Shown here: positions 37,041-45,643 of the stretch, piece after piece
Layout: each line of letters starts with the position of its first letter
Position numbering within the stretch: the first letter of the stretch is position 1
Assembly (NCBI GenBank): GCA_035701825.1
Contig: DASSRK010000008.1
Coordinates: 1-64,000, forward strand
Reading direction: 5' to 3'
DNA length: 64,000 bases
Source of the DNA: CADEED01 sp035701825
Lineage (GTDB): Bacteria; Pseudomonadota; Gammaproteobacteria; Steroidobacterales; Steroidobacteraceae
Position numbers and translations under genes: made by a program
The notes under the pieces: generated by a model
Seen by the model: only the letters and a program-made list of their open reading frames with translations
Database searches by the model: none
Told to the model about the DNA's origin: nothing

Positions 37041-37069
37041 AGTACAACCGTTGGCAAAACTTATTTCAA
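37041..37069 (-). promoter_or_regulatory. Promoter of the riboswitch-lipoprotein transcript
   Basis: On the minus strand, TTGAAA (37064-37069) and TGTACT (37041-37046) are separated by 17 bases. The predicted start site falls around 37033-37035, a few bases before the first conserved riboswitch bases, which is where a GEMM transcript should begin. The agreement between promoter and aptamer positions supports both calls. Confidence 0.65.
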
Positions 37070-37096
37070 ACTGTCACCGGCTACAGACAGGTGCCG

Positions 37097-37120
37097 CAAA
37101 CCAGTAAGCAAACAAGTAAG
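37097..37120. repeat. Tandem 12-base direct repeat upstream of the riboswitch promoter
   Basis: CAAACCAGTAAG (37097-37108) is followed directly by CAAACAAGTAAG (37109-37120), with one mismatch in 12. On the minus strand the pair sits about 28 bases upstream of the -35 box, a usual place for an activator. The local composition is AT-rich compared with the surroundings. It is a candidate regulator-binding site; no known consensus was matched. Confidence 0.45.
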
Positions 37121-37184
37121 GTTTGTAGTTTTTGTTTGGACCCGCGTCACACTTTATCCCCCTCGAACCCCCAGAAAGGCGCGC

Positions 37185-37213
37185 TTGACATAGGGGAGGT
37201 GGGTGCGTACTTT
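37185..37213 (+). promoter_or_regulatory. Promoter of the tRNA-Ala/tRNA-Glu unit
   Basis: A perfect -35 TTGACA (37185-37190), a 17-base spacer and -10 TACTTT (37208-37213) stand 14 bases before the tRNA-Ala gene. The discriminator region (GCCGCGCC) is GC-rich, typical of growth-rate and stringent control of stable RNA genes. It points away from the lipoprotein promoter. Confidence 0.8.
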
Positions 37214-37227
37214 GCCGCGCCTCGCGT

Positions 37228-37303
<76 letters not shown>

Positions 37304-37320
37304 CGCCGACTTTTCCCTGC

Positions 37321-37396
37321 GTCCCCATCGTCTAGAGGCCCAGGACATCGCCCTTTCACGGCGGTAACGGGGGTTCGAATCCCCCTGGGGACGCCA
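37321..37396 (+). tRNA. tRNA-Glu (anticodon TTC)
   Basis: Complete cloverleaf: acceptor GTCCCCA with TGGGGAC, anticodon stem TCGCC/GGCGG (one T-G pair) with loop CTTTCAC (anticodon TTC), T arm GGTTCGAATCC, discriminator G and encoded CCA (37394-37396). It is the second gene of the unit begun by tRNA-Ala. Confidence 0.96.
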
Positions 37397-37439
37397 CAAC
37401 GCGCGGCAGGCCGTGATCTTTTCCTCGATTGACGCGTAA

Positions 37440-37461
37440 CCCACTGAAACCGTGGGCTTTT
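37440..37461 (+). terminator. Possible terminator of the tRNA unit
   Basis: CCCAC-N7-GTGGG followed by CTTTT lies 43 bases after tRNA-Glu. The five-pair stem is short, so this is a modest intrinsic terminator candidate, but position and T-run fit. Confidence 0.5.
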
Positions 37462-37680
37462 ACCTTGCTCGTTTTGTCTCTGTGAGAGGCTTCACACATA
37501 AGAAATGATGTGTGGGTGGCCTAAGACTTTGCTTACATGGTTCCCCCTATAGTGGCGCCCAGTTCGCTGCGCCCGGAATTCTAAGAAAAACACTGGTCTT
37601 CGGTGGCTTCCCCGGCCTCCGGGGCCTGGGGATTTTGGGAGTGACGCAGCGCTTTCGCAGAAAGGGCCTGGGTCACTCAT
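37462..37680 (+). promoter_or_regulatory. Leader region of the exopolysaccharide operon
   Basis: This gap precedes the first gene of the plus-strand polysaccharide block and so must hold its control region. Visible parts are a -10-like TATAGT at 37548-37553 with no good -35 box, and a six-pair hairpin CCCCGG-CCT-CCGGGG at 37610-37624 followed by GGATTTTGG, which could pause or attenuate transcription. A sigma-54-like TGGC...TTGC at 37517-37532 has the wrong spacing. No ORF or riboswitch consensus was seen. Confidence 0.4.
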
Positions 37681-39768
37681 ATGCAATCTTTCGGCTGGTA
37701 CGTAAATCGCCTTCGCAGCATGTCGCCGGGCGAGATCCTGTGGCGGGTCCGTTCCGAAGCCCGGGATCGCCTGGATCGCTATCGTTTCGCCGCGGGCTGG
37801 CGCCCCGCCGACCTGCGCACCCTGCCTTCCCATTACAAGCCGGCGTTTCGCGTCGGTGACGTCGAGTTCGGCGAGTTCGCGCGCTCGCGCTCCGAGTCGG
37901 TCGCCGCCTGGCGCGAGCGGCTGATCGCGCACGCCGACGAGATCTGCGCCAACCGCCTGTCGTTCTTCGATCTCGAGTCGCGCCACCTCGGCACGCCGAT
38001 CGAATGGAACCGCGATCACCACCTCGACAAGGCGGCGCCGCTCGATTACTCGCCGAACATCGACTACCGCGACACGCGCGTCGCGGGCGACTGCAAGCTC
38101 GTGTGGGAACCGAACCGCCATCACCAGTTCGTGGTGCTGGCGCGCGCGCATCGCGCCACCGGCGAACGCAAGTACGCCGACAAGCTGTGGGAGCTGATGG
38201 AGTCCTGGCTCGACGCCTGTCCTTTCAGCCGCGGCATGAACTGGCGCAGCGGCCTCGAGCTCGGCATCCGCCTGATCAACTGGGTGTGGGCCATCGACCT
38301 GACGCGCGACAGCGCGCCGCCGCCGCCCGCGCTCTGGCGCCGCATCCACGAGGCCATGTACCTCATGTGCTGGGAGACCGCGCGCAAGTTCTCGCGCGGT
38401 TCCTCGTCCAACAACCACCTGGTGGGCGAGGCGGCCGGCGTGTACGTCGCGGCTACCTACCTGCGCGACGTGCCGGAGTTCGACGCGTTCCGCGCCGAGA
38501 GCCGCGCGATCGTGGAAGCCGAGGCCGTCAAGCAGAGCTACCCGGACGGCTGCACGCGCGAGCAGGCCATCGGCTACCAGATGTTCGTGCTCGAGTTCTA
38601 CCTGGCCTGCGGCCTGAGCGCGCGCTGGCTCGGCGAGGAATTCTCGAGCGAGTTCTGGGCGCGCGTCGAAAAGATGATCGAGTTCCTGGCCCGCATGTGG
38701 GAAGGCGCGGATGCCTTCGCGTGGTTCGGCGACTGCGACGACGGCTACGTGCTCGACCTCGGCCGCCGCGCCAAGGATCCCGGCGACCTGATCGCGGTCG
38801 GCGCGGTGCTGTTCGGCCGCGGCGACTTCAAGGCGGTGGTGCGCGAGGTGCGCGAGCCGTTGCGCTGGTGGTTGGGCGCCAAGGGCGTCGCCACGTGGAA
38901 TTCACTGCCCTTGCCCGAGAGCTCGCGGATCGAGAGCCGCGCGTTCCCGGACGCCGGTTACTACCTGCTGCAGAGCGGGCAGCGCGGTTCGCGCGACCGC
39001 ATCAGCGTGATGTTCGACTGCGGCGAGCTCGGCTACGGTCCGATCGCGGCGCACGGCCACGCCGACGCGCTGAGCTTCGTGCTGCGTGCCTTCGGTTCCG
39101 ACGTGCTGGTCGATCCGGGTACCTACGACTACTTCACCTTCCCCGAGTGGCGCAATTACTTCCGCAGCACGCGCGCCCACAACACCATCGAGGTGGACGG
39201 GCAGGACCAGTCGACCATGCTCGGCCCGTTCCTGTGGGGCGAGCGCGCCAACGCGCGCTGCCTCGAGTGGTCGCCGACCGCGCACGGCGGCAGCGTCACC
39301 GGTGAACACGACGGCTACACGCGCCTCGAGTCGCCGCTGGTGCATCGTCGTACCGTGTCGCTCGACGGCGAGACCGCCTCGGTGACAGTGCGCGACGAGC
39401 TGAAGACCCAGGGCGCGCACGATCTTGCTTTCCACCTGCACGTCGCCCCCGGCGTGCTGGTCGAGATGACCGGTTCGAACACCTGCCGCCTCGCGCTGCC
39501 GCACGGCCGCGTGACGCTCGAGGTCGACCCGGCCTTCGAACTGCAGCTGCTCGGACCTTCGGAAGGCCCCGGCCCCGGCTGGGTGAGCAGTGGTTATCAC
39601 CGCAAGTCGCCGGCCTGCACGCTGGTTGCCCGCGCGCGCATCACGGGCGATGCGGTGTTCGAGGCGCGCATGCGTGTGCTCCCGGCGGCGGATACCGGCG
39701 ACACGCGTGTGCCGTTCGAGCGACGGGCCGCCGCCCGCACCAGCCGCGAGGTGCTCCATGGCGTTTGA
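37681..39768 (+). CDS. Heparinase II/III-family protein (alginate-lyase-like)
   Basis: The 695-residue protein has an N-terminal alpha/alpha-toroid half (about 1-380; blocks NRHHQFVVLARAHRATGE, NWRSGLELGIRLINW and SSNNHLVGEAAG) and a C-terminal beta-sandwich half (block GHADALSFVL ... DPGTYDYFTFPEWRNYFRSTRAHNT). This is the usual heparinase II/III design, and the family cleaves uronic-acid polysaccharides by beta-elimination. Homologues are regular members of polysaccharide loci, where they are thought to trim or remodel the polymer. No classic signal peptide is visible. It is the first gene of the operon; its end overlaps the sugar-transferase ATG by 11 bases. Catalytic action on the local polymer is inferred. 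Confidence 0.88.
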   Translation: MQSFGWYVNRLRSMSPGEILWRVRSEARDRLDRYRFAAGWRPADLRTLPSHYKPAFRVGDVEFGEFARSRSESVAAWRERLIAHADEICANRLSFFDLESRHLGTPIEWNRDHHLDKAAPLDYSPNIDYRDTRVAGDCKLVWEPNRHHQFVVLARAHRATGERKYADKLWELMESWLDACPFSRGMNWRSGLELGIRLINWVWAIDLTRDSAPPPPALWRRIHEAMYLMCWETARKFSRGSSSNNHLVGEAAGVYVAATYLRDVPEFDAFRAESRAIVEAEAVKQSYPDGCTREQAIGYQMFVLEFYLACGLSARWLGEEFSSEFWARVEKMIEFLARMWEGADAFAWFGDCDDGYVLDLGRRAKDPGDLIAVGAVLFGRGDFKAVVREVREPLRWWLGAKGVATWNSLPLPESSRIESRAFPDAGYYLLQSGQRGSRDRISVMFDCGELGYGPIAAHGHADALSFVLRAFGSDVLVDPGTYDYFTFPEWRNYFRSTRAHNTIEVDGQDQSTMLGPFLWGERANARCLEWSPTAHGGSVTGEHDGYTRLESPLVHRRTVSLDGETASVTVRDELKTQGAHDLAFHLHVAPGVLVEMTGSNTCRLALPHGRVTLEVDPAFELQLLGPSEGPGPGWVSSGYHRKSPACTLVARARITGDAVFEARMRVLPAADTGDTRVPFERRAAARTSREVLHGV

Positions 39769-41176
39769 CGAGAAGTCACGGAAAGCAGGCCGCCTGCTCT
39801 TCATCCTCGATCACCTGGTGGCGATGCTGGTGTACGTGCTGGCCGCCGACCTGAGCGTGCTGCTGTTCCCGTTTCGCGAGGTGGATTTCCTCGCGCACCT
39901 GAGCCTCATGCCGCTGGTGATCGGCGTGCTGGCCGCCATTCTCTGGCCCTCGGGCATCTATCGCCGGCTGCGCGTCGACTCGATGTTCTCCTACGGCTGG
40001 ACGGTGCTGCGCGGCGTGGTCGCCTCGCTGTTCGTGCTCGGCGCGGTGCTGTTCCTGATGCGCGCGCACTTCGCCAGCCGCACGGTGCTGCTGGTGTACA
40101 GCGCGGTGTTGCCGGTGGCGTTGATCACGCTGCGCGCCGGCCTGATCTGGTGGTACTTCCGCAAATCGGTCGAGAAGGGCGAGAACTTCATGAAGGTGCT
40201 GATCGTCGGCACCGGCGATCGCGCGCGCCGCCTGAGCACCAAGCTGCACGAGCATTCGGACTGGGGCGTCGATGTCATCGGCTACCTCGATTCCGACGTG
40301 ACGCAGGCCGGCGTGTGCGTCGATCCGCAGCAGATCCTCGGCCACGTCGACCAGATCGAATCCATCCTGCAGCGTAACGTGGTCGACGAGGTCATCGTCG
40401 CCGTGCCGCGCACGGTGCTCAAGGACATCCAGGTCATCGCGGATGTCTGCGAGGAAGAGGGCGTCACGCTGCGCTTCATGGCGGACGTGTTCGACCTGCG
40501 CGCCACGCGCATGGGCCTGGTGCGCCTCGACGAGATCCCGCTGCTGACCTTCGAGCCGGTGGCGCAGGACGAATCCAAGCTGGTGGTGAAGCGCCTGTTC
40601 GACCTGGTGATCACGCTGGCCGCGATGCCGCTGATCGCGCCGGTGCTGCTGGCGGTGGCCATCGCCGTCAAGCTCGATTCGCCCGGGCCGGCGTTCTTCA
40701 CGCAGACGCGCGTCGGCCTGCGCAAGCGCCCGTTCAAGATGTACAAGTTCCGCTCGATGTACGTCGATGCCGAGCAGCGGCTCAAGGACATCGAGCATCT
40801 CAACGAGGCGCAGGGCCCGATCTTCAAGATCGCCAACGATCCGCGCGTCACGCGTGTCGGCCGGTTCATCCGCAAGACCAGCCTCGACGAGCTGCCGCAG
40901 CTGTTCAACGTGCTGCGCGGCCACATGAGCCTGGTGGGTCCGCGTCCCATGTCGTTGCGCGACGTCGGCCTGTTCGATCGCAGCATCCAGCGCAAGCGTT
41001 TCAGCGTGCGCCCGGGCCTGACCTGCCTGTGGCAGGTGTCCGGCCGCAGCAACCTGCCGTTCGAAAAGTGGCTGGAGCTCGACCTGGCCTACATCGACGG
41101 CTGGTCGCTGACGCTCGATTTCAAGGTACTGCTCAAGACGATCCCGACCGTGCTGAAGGGAAGCGGCGCGGTCTAA
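39758..41176 (+). CDS. Polyprenyl-phosphate sugar-1-phosphate transferase (initiating transferase)
   Basis: The 472-residue inner-membrane enzyme starts polymer repeat assembly by moving a sugar-phosphate onto undecaprenyl phosphate. It has four N-terminal helices, a soluble nucleotide-binding-like domain (VLIVGTGDRARRL), a fifth helix (LVITLAAMPLIAPVLL) and the C-terminal catalytic region with FKMYKFRSMYVDAE, KTSLDELPQLFNVLRGHMSLVGPRP and RPGLTCLWQVSGRS. The length and domain order match the exopolysaccharide glycosyltransferases of the WcaJ/GumD/EpsB-like type found in exosortase A loci. ATG 39758 lies inside the end of the heparinase gene. The sugar cannot be read from sequence. Confidence 0.93.
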   Translation: MAFDEKSRKAGRLLFILDHLVAMLVYVLAADLSVLLFPFREVDFLAHLSLMPLVIGVLAAILWPSGIYRRLRVDSMFSYGWTVLRGVVASLFVLGAVLFLMRAHFASRTVLLVYSAVLPVALITLRAGLIWWYFRKSVEKGENFMKVLIVGTGDRARRLSTKLHEHSDWGVDVIGYLDSDVTQAGVCVDPQQILGHVDQIESILQRNVVDEVIVAVPRTVLKDIQVIADVCEEEGVTLRFMADVFDLRATRMGLVRLDEIPLLTFEPVAQDESKLVVKRLFDLVITLAAMPLIAPVLLAVAIAVKLDSPGPAFFTQTRVGLRKRPFKMYKFRSMYVDAEQRLKDIEHLNEAQGPIFKIANDPRVTRVGRFIRKTSLDELPQLFNVLRGHMSLVGPRPMSLRDVGLFDRSIQRKRFSVRPGLTCLWQVSGRSNLPFEKWLELDLAYIDGWSLTLDFKVLLKTIPTVLKGSGAV

Positions 41177-41195
41177 CAGGCAAGGGGCGAAACAA

Positions 41196-42146
41196 ATGAA
41201 AGAAAAACTCGTCACGCTGGCGGCCCGCACCTTCGCGCGGCTCAACACCCGCTCGCGGCTCACCGTGCTCACCTTCCACCGCTTCGGCGCGGCCTCGGGC
41301 ATCACGCGCGAACTGGTGAAACACCACGTCCAGTTCCTGGCCGAGCATCACGAGTTCGTGCTGCCGCGCGACCTCGGGAAGGAGGTGCCGCGCAAGCGCC
41401 TCGCCATGGTCACGGTCGACGACTGCCATCGCGACATCCTCGACACGCTCTACCCGGTCTGCAAGGAGTTGGGCGTGCCGTTCGTGATCGCCGTGCCCAC
41501 GGATTTCTTCTTCCGCAACGACTGGCTGTGGTTCGACCAGCTCTACTGGATCCTCGAGCGCGCGCCGGCCAACGTGCAGGTGAAGATCAACGGCAATGCC
41601 TACTCGCTCGACGTGAACGCCGACGTGCAGAAGGTCAAGGCGCTGCTCAAGCGCATGCTGCCGCCGGAGCGCACCTCGGTGCTCGCCTCGCTGCAGCAGC
41701 AGCTGTCGATCACCTGCCCGCCGGCGCCGCCGGGCGACTACGGCCCGGTGCCGCTCGAACAGATGCGCGAGATGCTCGACTCGGGCCTCGTGGAAATCTG
41801 CGCGCACGGTGTCAGCCACACCATCGCCACGGTGCTGCCGCCGGCGCAGTTCGCCGCGGAGCTCGCCGACAGCAAGCGCGAGCTCGAAGAGTACGCGGGC
41901 GTGGAGATCCCGAGCTTCTGCTATCCGAACGGCGAGGTCGGCGACTTCGACGCCGGCACCACGGCCGCGGTGCGCAACGCCGGCTTCCGCTGCGCGCTCA
42001 CCAGCGTCGAGGGCATCAACCCGTCGCCCTTCGATCCGTTGCTGGTCAAGCGCATCCACGCGCACAAGGTGCGCAGCGCGTTCGAGAAGGACGCTTCGGG
42101 CCTCGGCTCGTTGCAGTCCATGTTCGCGTCCCAGGCCGCGCTCTGA
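41196..42146 (+). CDS. Polysaccharide deacetylase-family protein with altered motif
   Basis: The 316-residue protein has the outline of a NodB-type deacetylase: LTVLTFHRFG near the start, then MVTVDDCHRD where the family has FDDG, AHGVSH as the metal-binding His pair, and FCYPNGEVGDFD. One Asp of motif 1 and both His are kept, but the Gly of FDDG is replaced by Cys. A helical insertion of about 60 residues follows motif 1. No signal peptide is clear. A role in removing acetyl groups from a polysaccharide intermediate is plausible but depends on whether the changed motif still binds metal. It follows the sugar transferase by 19 bases. Confidence 0.75.
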   Translation: MKEKLVTLAARTFARLNTRSRLTVLTFHRFGAASGITRELVKHHVQFLAEHHEFVLPRDLGKEVPRKRLAMVTVDDCHRDILDTLYPVCKELGVPFVIAVPTDFFFRNDWLWFDQLYWILERAPANVQVKINGNAYSLDVNADVQKVKALLKRMLPPERTSVLASLQQQLSITCPPAPPGDYGPVPLEQMREMLDSGLVEICAHGVSHTIATVLPPAQFAAELADSKRELEEYAGVEIPSFCYPNGEVGDFDAGTTAAVRNAGFRCALTSVEGINPSPFDPLLVKRIHAHKVRSAFEKDASGLGSLQSMFASQAAL

Positions 42147-42190
42147 GCGCACGTTTTCCAGTCTTGAAGTCTTTGCGAGGTAGTGACCCC

Positions 42191-43354
42191 ATGAATCAGC
42201 CTTCTCTCAATCCGGTGGCCCACCCGGCGCATCCCATCGCCGATCTCGGCGCGCCGGCCCGCACTGTCGGCGAGCTGCGCGCCATGTCGTTCCGCGGACT
42301 CGCGCGCATGTACCTGCCGGAGGAACGCGCCTTCGTGTTCCGCCTGCGCTGCACCGACCAGGGCATCGTGTCGGAAGGCCGCAGCCGCCGTTACGCGGCC
42401 ATCGCGCTCATCGGCCTCGCGACCGAGACCGCCGAGGATTGCGCGGTTGCGCTGCGGGGCCACACCCCGCACGACCCGTTGAACAAGCTCGCCGAGGAAG
42501 TCGACGGCGTCACCAATCTCGGTGACGTGGCGCTCGCCACCTGGGCCGCGCAGGCGTTGAAGTCGCCGCACCAGGAAAAATTCTGGAAGCGGCTGCACAC
42601 GCTGGCGTCGGCCGACAAGCCGCAGCCCACGGTCGAAGTGGCCTGGTCGCTGTACGCGGCCTGCCTGCTGCGCCACCTGGACAAGGACGGCCTTGCGCCG
42701 AAGCTGGCCGCGCGCCTCATGCAGGGCTTCTCGCAGAAGGCCCGCGTGTTCCCGCACGTGCTCGGCAAGTCGCGCGCGCACGTCGCCTGTTTCGCCGACA
42801 TGGTGTACCCGATCCAGTCGCTGTCGCTGTACTCGCAGGTCTACGGTGACCAGGCCGCGCTGAACGCGGCCAGCCTCGGCGCCGCGACCATCTGCGAACG
42901 CCAGGGTCCGGCCGGCCAGTGGTGGTGGCACTACGACGTGCGCACCGGTGGCGTGGTCGAAGGCTACCCGGTGTACGCCATCCACCAGGACGCGATGGGA
43001 CCGATGGCGCTGTTCGCGCTCGCGCAGCACGGCGGTCCTGACTACTCGGCCGCGATCCGCAAGGGCCTCGACTGGCTGTGGCACGCTCCCGAGATCAACG
43101 GCTCGCTGATCGATCCACGCGCCGACATCATCTGGCGCAAGGTCGCGCGCCGCGAGCCGAAGAAGCTCACGCGCTATCTCAAGGCCTCCGCCAGCTACCT
43201 GCACCCGAGCCTCGGCGTGCCGGGCATCGACTGGGTGCTGCCGCCGCGCATCATCGACGCCGAGTGCCGTCCGTATCACCTCGGCTGGTTGCTGCACGCG
43301 TGGCCCGCGGCGCGCGCCGCGAAGTGGGACCGGATGCACGGAGCGGGGAAGTGA
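42191..43354 (+). CDS. Hypothetical protein, predicted alpha/alpha-toroid
   Basis: I do not recognise this 387-residue protein. It has no signal peptide or membrane helix. The sequence is rich in repeating helices with aromatic patches such as GQWWWHYDVRTGGVVEGYPVYAIHQD and IDAECRPYHLGWLLHAW, a look shared with alpha/alpha-toroid enzymes that act on glycans or terpenoids. It lies between the deacetylase-like gene and the WecG-type gene, and the next ATG is only two bases after its stop, so it is part of the polysaccharide pathway. It may be a cytoplasmic glycan-handling enzyme; the reaction is unknown. ATG 42191 has GAGG 11 bases upstream. Confidence 0.7.
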   Translation: MNQPSLNPVAHPAHPIADLGAPARTVGELRAMSFRGLARMYLPEERAFVFRLRCTDQGIVSEGRSRRYAAIALIGLATETAEDCAVALRGHTPHDPLNKLAEEVDGVTNLGDVALATWAAQALKSPHQEKFWKRLHTLASADKPQPTVEVAWSLYAACLLRHLDKDGLAPKLAARLMQGFSQKARVFPHVLGKSRAHVACFADMVYPIQSLSLYSQVYGDQAALNAASLGAATICERQGPAGQWWWHYDVRTGGVVEGYPVYAIHQDAMGPMALFALAQHGGPDYSAAIRKGLDWLWHAPEINGSLIDPRADIIWRKVARREPKKLTRYLKASASYLHPSLGVPGIDWVLPPRIIDAECRPYHLGWLLHAWPAARAAKWDRMHGAGK

Positions 43355-43356
43355 CC

Positions 43357-44121
43357 ATGAAGATCGACGCCAGGACGGTTTCGGTGTTCGACGTGGGCAT
43401 CCACGCACTGCGCATGGGCGAGGTGCTCGACATCGTCGAGACCGCCATCCGGAAACGCGAGCAGCTGCAGATCGGCGTGGTGAACGCCGCCAAGCTGGTC
43501 AACATGCGCCGCGACCAGACGCTGTTCGACGACGTGACGTCGTCTGACATGGTGCTGGCCGACGGCATGGCCGTGGTGTGGGCCAGCCGCATCCTCGGCG
43601 ATGCGCTGCCCGAGCGCGTGGCCGGCATCGACCTGATGATGGGCATGCTGGAGCGCGCCAACAAACAGGGATATCGAATCTTCCTGCTGGGCGCGACGGA
43701 AGAAGTCTCGGCCGGCGTCGCCGCGCGCATGGCGAAGGATTTCCCCAACGCGGTGCTCGCGGGGCGCCACGACGGCTACTTCAAGGAGCCGGACGAGGAA
43801 CGCGTGGTCGAGCAGATCGCCACGTCGCGCCCGGACATCCTGCTGGTGGCGATGACCTCGCCCAAGAAGGAGAAGTTCATGGCTCGCTGGAGCGAGCGCA
43901 TGGGCGTGCCGGTGTGCCACGGCGTCGGCGGATCGTTCGACGTGTACTCGGGCAAGGTGTCGCGCGCGCCGAAGTTCATGCAGGCCACCGGCCTCGAGTG
44001 GCTGTACCGCGTGATGCAGGAGCCGCGCCGCATGTGGAAGCGTTACCTGGTCACCAACACCTTGTTCATGACGACGCTGGTGAAGTACTTCTTCCGCAGA
44101 CGCGCCGTGCCGGCCCGGTGA
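43357..44121 (+). CDS. WecG/TagA/CpsF-family glycosyltransferase
   Basis: The 254-residue membrane-associated GT26-family enzyme transfers a ManNAc-type sugar to a lipid-linked acceptor. Typical blocks are VVNAAKLVNMRRD, DGMAVVWASRILG, RIFLLGATEEV, LVAMTSPKKEKFM and the C-terminal basic helix GLEWLYRVMQEPRRMWKRY that binds the membrane. It starts two bases after the previous stop. UDP-ManNAc derived from the WecB product at 32686-33804 is the natural donor candidate. It probably adds the second sugar after the initiating transferase; exact linkage is unknown. Confidence 0.9.
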   Translation: MKIDARTVSVFDVGIHALRMGEVLDIVETAIRKREQLQIGVVNAAKLVNMRRDQTLFDDVTSSDMVLADGMAVVWASRILGDALPERVAGIDLMMGMLERANKQGYRIFLLGATEEVSAGVAARMAKDFPNAVLAGRHDGYFKEPDEERVVEQIATSRPDILLVAMTSPKKEKFMARWSERMGVPVCHGVGGSFDVYSGKVSRAPKFMQATGLEWLYRVMQEPRRMWKRYLVTNTLFMTTLVKYFFRRRAVPAR

Positions 44122-44137
44122 TCACGGGAACGAACGG

Positions 44138-45643
44138 ATGATCCGGGTAGCCCTCCTCACGCTGTTCTGCACGTTCCTCACGGTCTTCGCGTGGCGTGAC
44201 TGGTTCAAGGCGCTGTGCGGCCTGATCCTGCTCATGGCCGTGGTCGAGCACCCGGACATGCCGAAGAGCCTCGCCGGCATCCAGGGACTGAATCCCTGGA
44301 ACATCGTGCTGTTCAGCGTGGTGTGCGCCTGGCGCGTGCAGCGCAAGAAGGAAGGGCTCACGTGGGACATGCCGCGTGGCATCAACTGGCTGCTGATCCT
44401 CTACCTGGTGGTGACGCTCGTGAGCACCGCGCGGCTGCTCGCCGACTACCACGGCGTCCTCGAATTCACGATCGCGAAGGAAACCGATCCGCCGACGGTC
44501 GGCTCGATGGTCAGCGAATTCCTGATCAACACCGTCAAGTGGGTGTTTCCGGGCCTGATGCTGTACGACGGTTGTCGCGATCGCACGCGGCTCAAGTGGG
44601 CCGTCGCGGCGGTGTTGCTGGTGTACGTGGGCCTCGCCATCCAGGTCATCAAGTGGATGCCGCTGGCCAACATCTCCAATGGCGCGGATCTCGCCGCGCG
44701 CAGCCTCAAGATCCTGATGCGCGAAGTCGGCTACCACCGCGTCAACATCGCGGTGATCCTCGCCGGCGGCGGCTGGGCGATATTCGCGGCGCGCGTGCTG
44801 GTGGACAAGACCTGGCAGGTATGGATGATGACGCTCGCCAGCGTCATGGTGGCCTTCGCGCTCGCGCTCACCGGCGGCCGCGCCGGCTATGCGACCTGGG
44901 CCGCGGTCGGCGCGATCCTGGCGCTCATCCGCTGGCGCAAATACCTCATCCTCGGGCCGATCCTCGGCATGGTGGTGCTGTCCGCGGTGCCCGCGGTGCG
45001 CGAGCGCATGCTGAACGGCTTCACCGCCGAATCGCAGGACACCAACGGTCGCCTCGACCCGTCGATGCAGAACATGCAGATCCAGGGCGGCAAGGCCGAC
45101 GCCTACACGGTGACCGCGGGCCGCAACATCGCCTGGCCGTTCGTCATCCACGCGATCGGCAAGGCGCCGTTCTTTGGCTACGGGCGCGAGGCCATGCAGA
45201 ACACCGGCATCGCGACGCGGCTGTTCGTCGACTACGGCGAAGACTTCCCGCATCCGCACAACGCCTACCTGCAATGGCTGCTCGACAACGGGTGGATAGG
45301 CGCCATCCCGGTATTCCTTTTCTACCTGATCATCATGAAGCGCAGCATTTCGCTGTTCAAGGACTCGCGCAGCGTCATATTCATCGCGGTCGGCGGCATC
45401 TGCCTGTCGCTGACCGCCGCGGTGCTCATCGGCGCGCTCGGCAGCCAGACTTTCTACCCGCGCGAAGGCGCGGTGGGCATGTGGTGCGGGATCGGCTTGA
45501 TGTTCCGCGTCTACGTCGAGCGCGCACGCATAGCCGAACAGTTTGTCGAGGCCCGGCGCGAGCGCAGCTCGGGCGCATGGGAACGATGGTTGTGGCCACT
45601 GAAGGCCCCGGGACAGGTGACAGGTCAATGGGCGAAGGCATGA
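44138..45643 (+). CDS. O-antigen ligase/Wzy-type polymerase
   Basis: The 501-residue polytopic membrane protein has about 10-12 helices and a large periplasmic loop. The block FPHPHNAYLQWLLDNGWIG and the adjoining loop with GRNIAWPFVIHAI are characteristic of the Wzy/WaaL O-antigen ligase superfamily. In an operon with Wzx flippase and an initiating transferase it most likely polymerises repeat units in the periplasm. Its stop overlaps the sulfotransferase start (ATGA at 45640). A ligase role is less likely because no lipid A-core genes are nearby. Confidence 0.85.
   Translation: MIRVALLTLFCTFLTVFAWRDWFKALCGLILLMAVVEHPDMPKSLAGIQGLNPWNIVLFSVVCAWRVQRKKEGLTWDMPRGINWLLILYLVVTLVSTARLLADYHGVLEFTIAKETDPPTVGSMVSEFLINTVKWVFPGLMLYDGCRDRTRLKWAVAAVLLVYVGLAIQVIKWMPLANISNGADLAARSLKILMREVGYHRVNIAVILAGGGWAIFAARVLVDKTWQVWMMTLASVMVAFALALTGGRAGYATWAAVGAILALIRWRKYLILGPILGMVVLSAVPAVRERMLNGFTAESQDTNGRLDPSMQNMQIQGGKADAYTVTAGRNIAWPFVIHAIGKAPFFGYGREAMQNTGIATRLFVDYGEDFPHPHNAYLQWLLDNGWIGAIPVFLFYLIIMKRSISLFKDSRSVIFIAVGGICLSLTAAVLIGALGSQTFYPREGAVGMWCGIGLMFRVYVERARIAEQFVEARRERSSGAWERWLWPLKAPGQVTGQWAKA

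Noticed and set aside
37517..37532. Sigma-54-like TGGC...TTGC upstream of the polysaccharide operon
   Set aside because: The distance between the GG and GC elements is 11 bases instead of the required 10, and sigma-54 promoters tolerate little variation.
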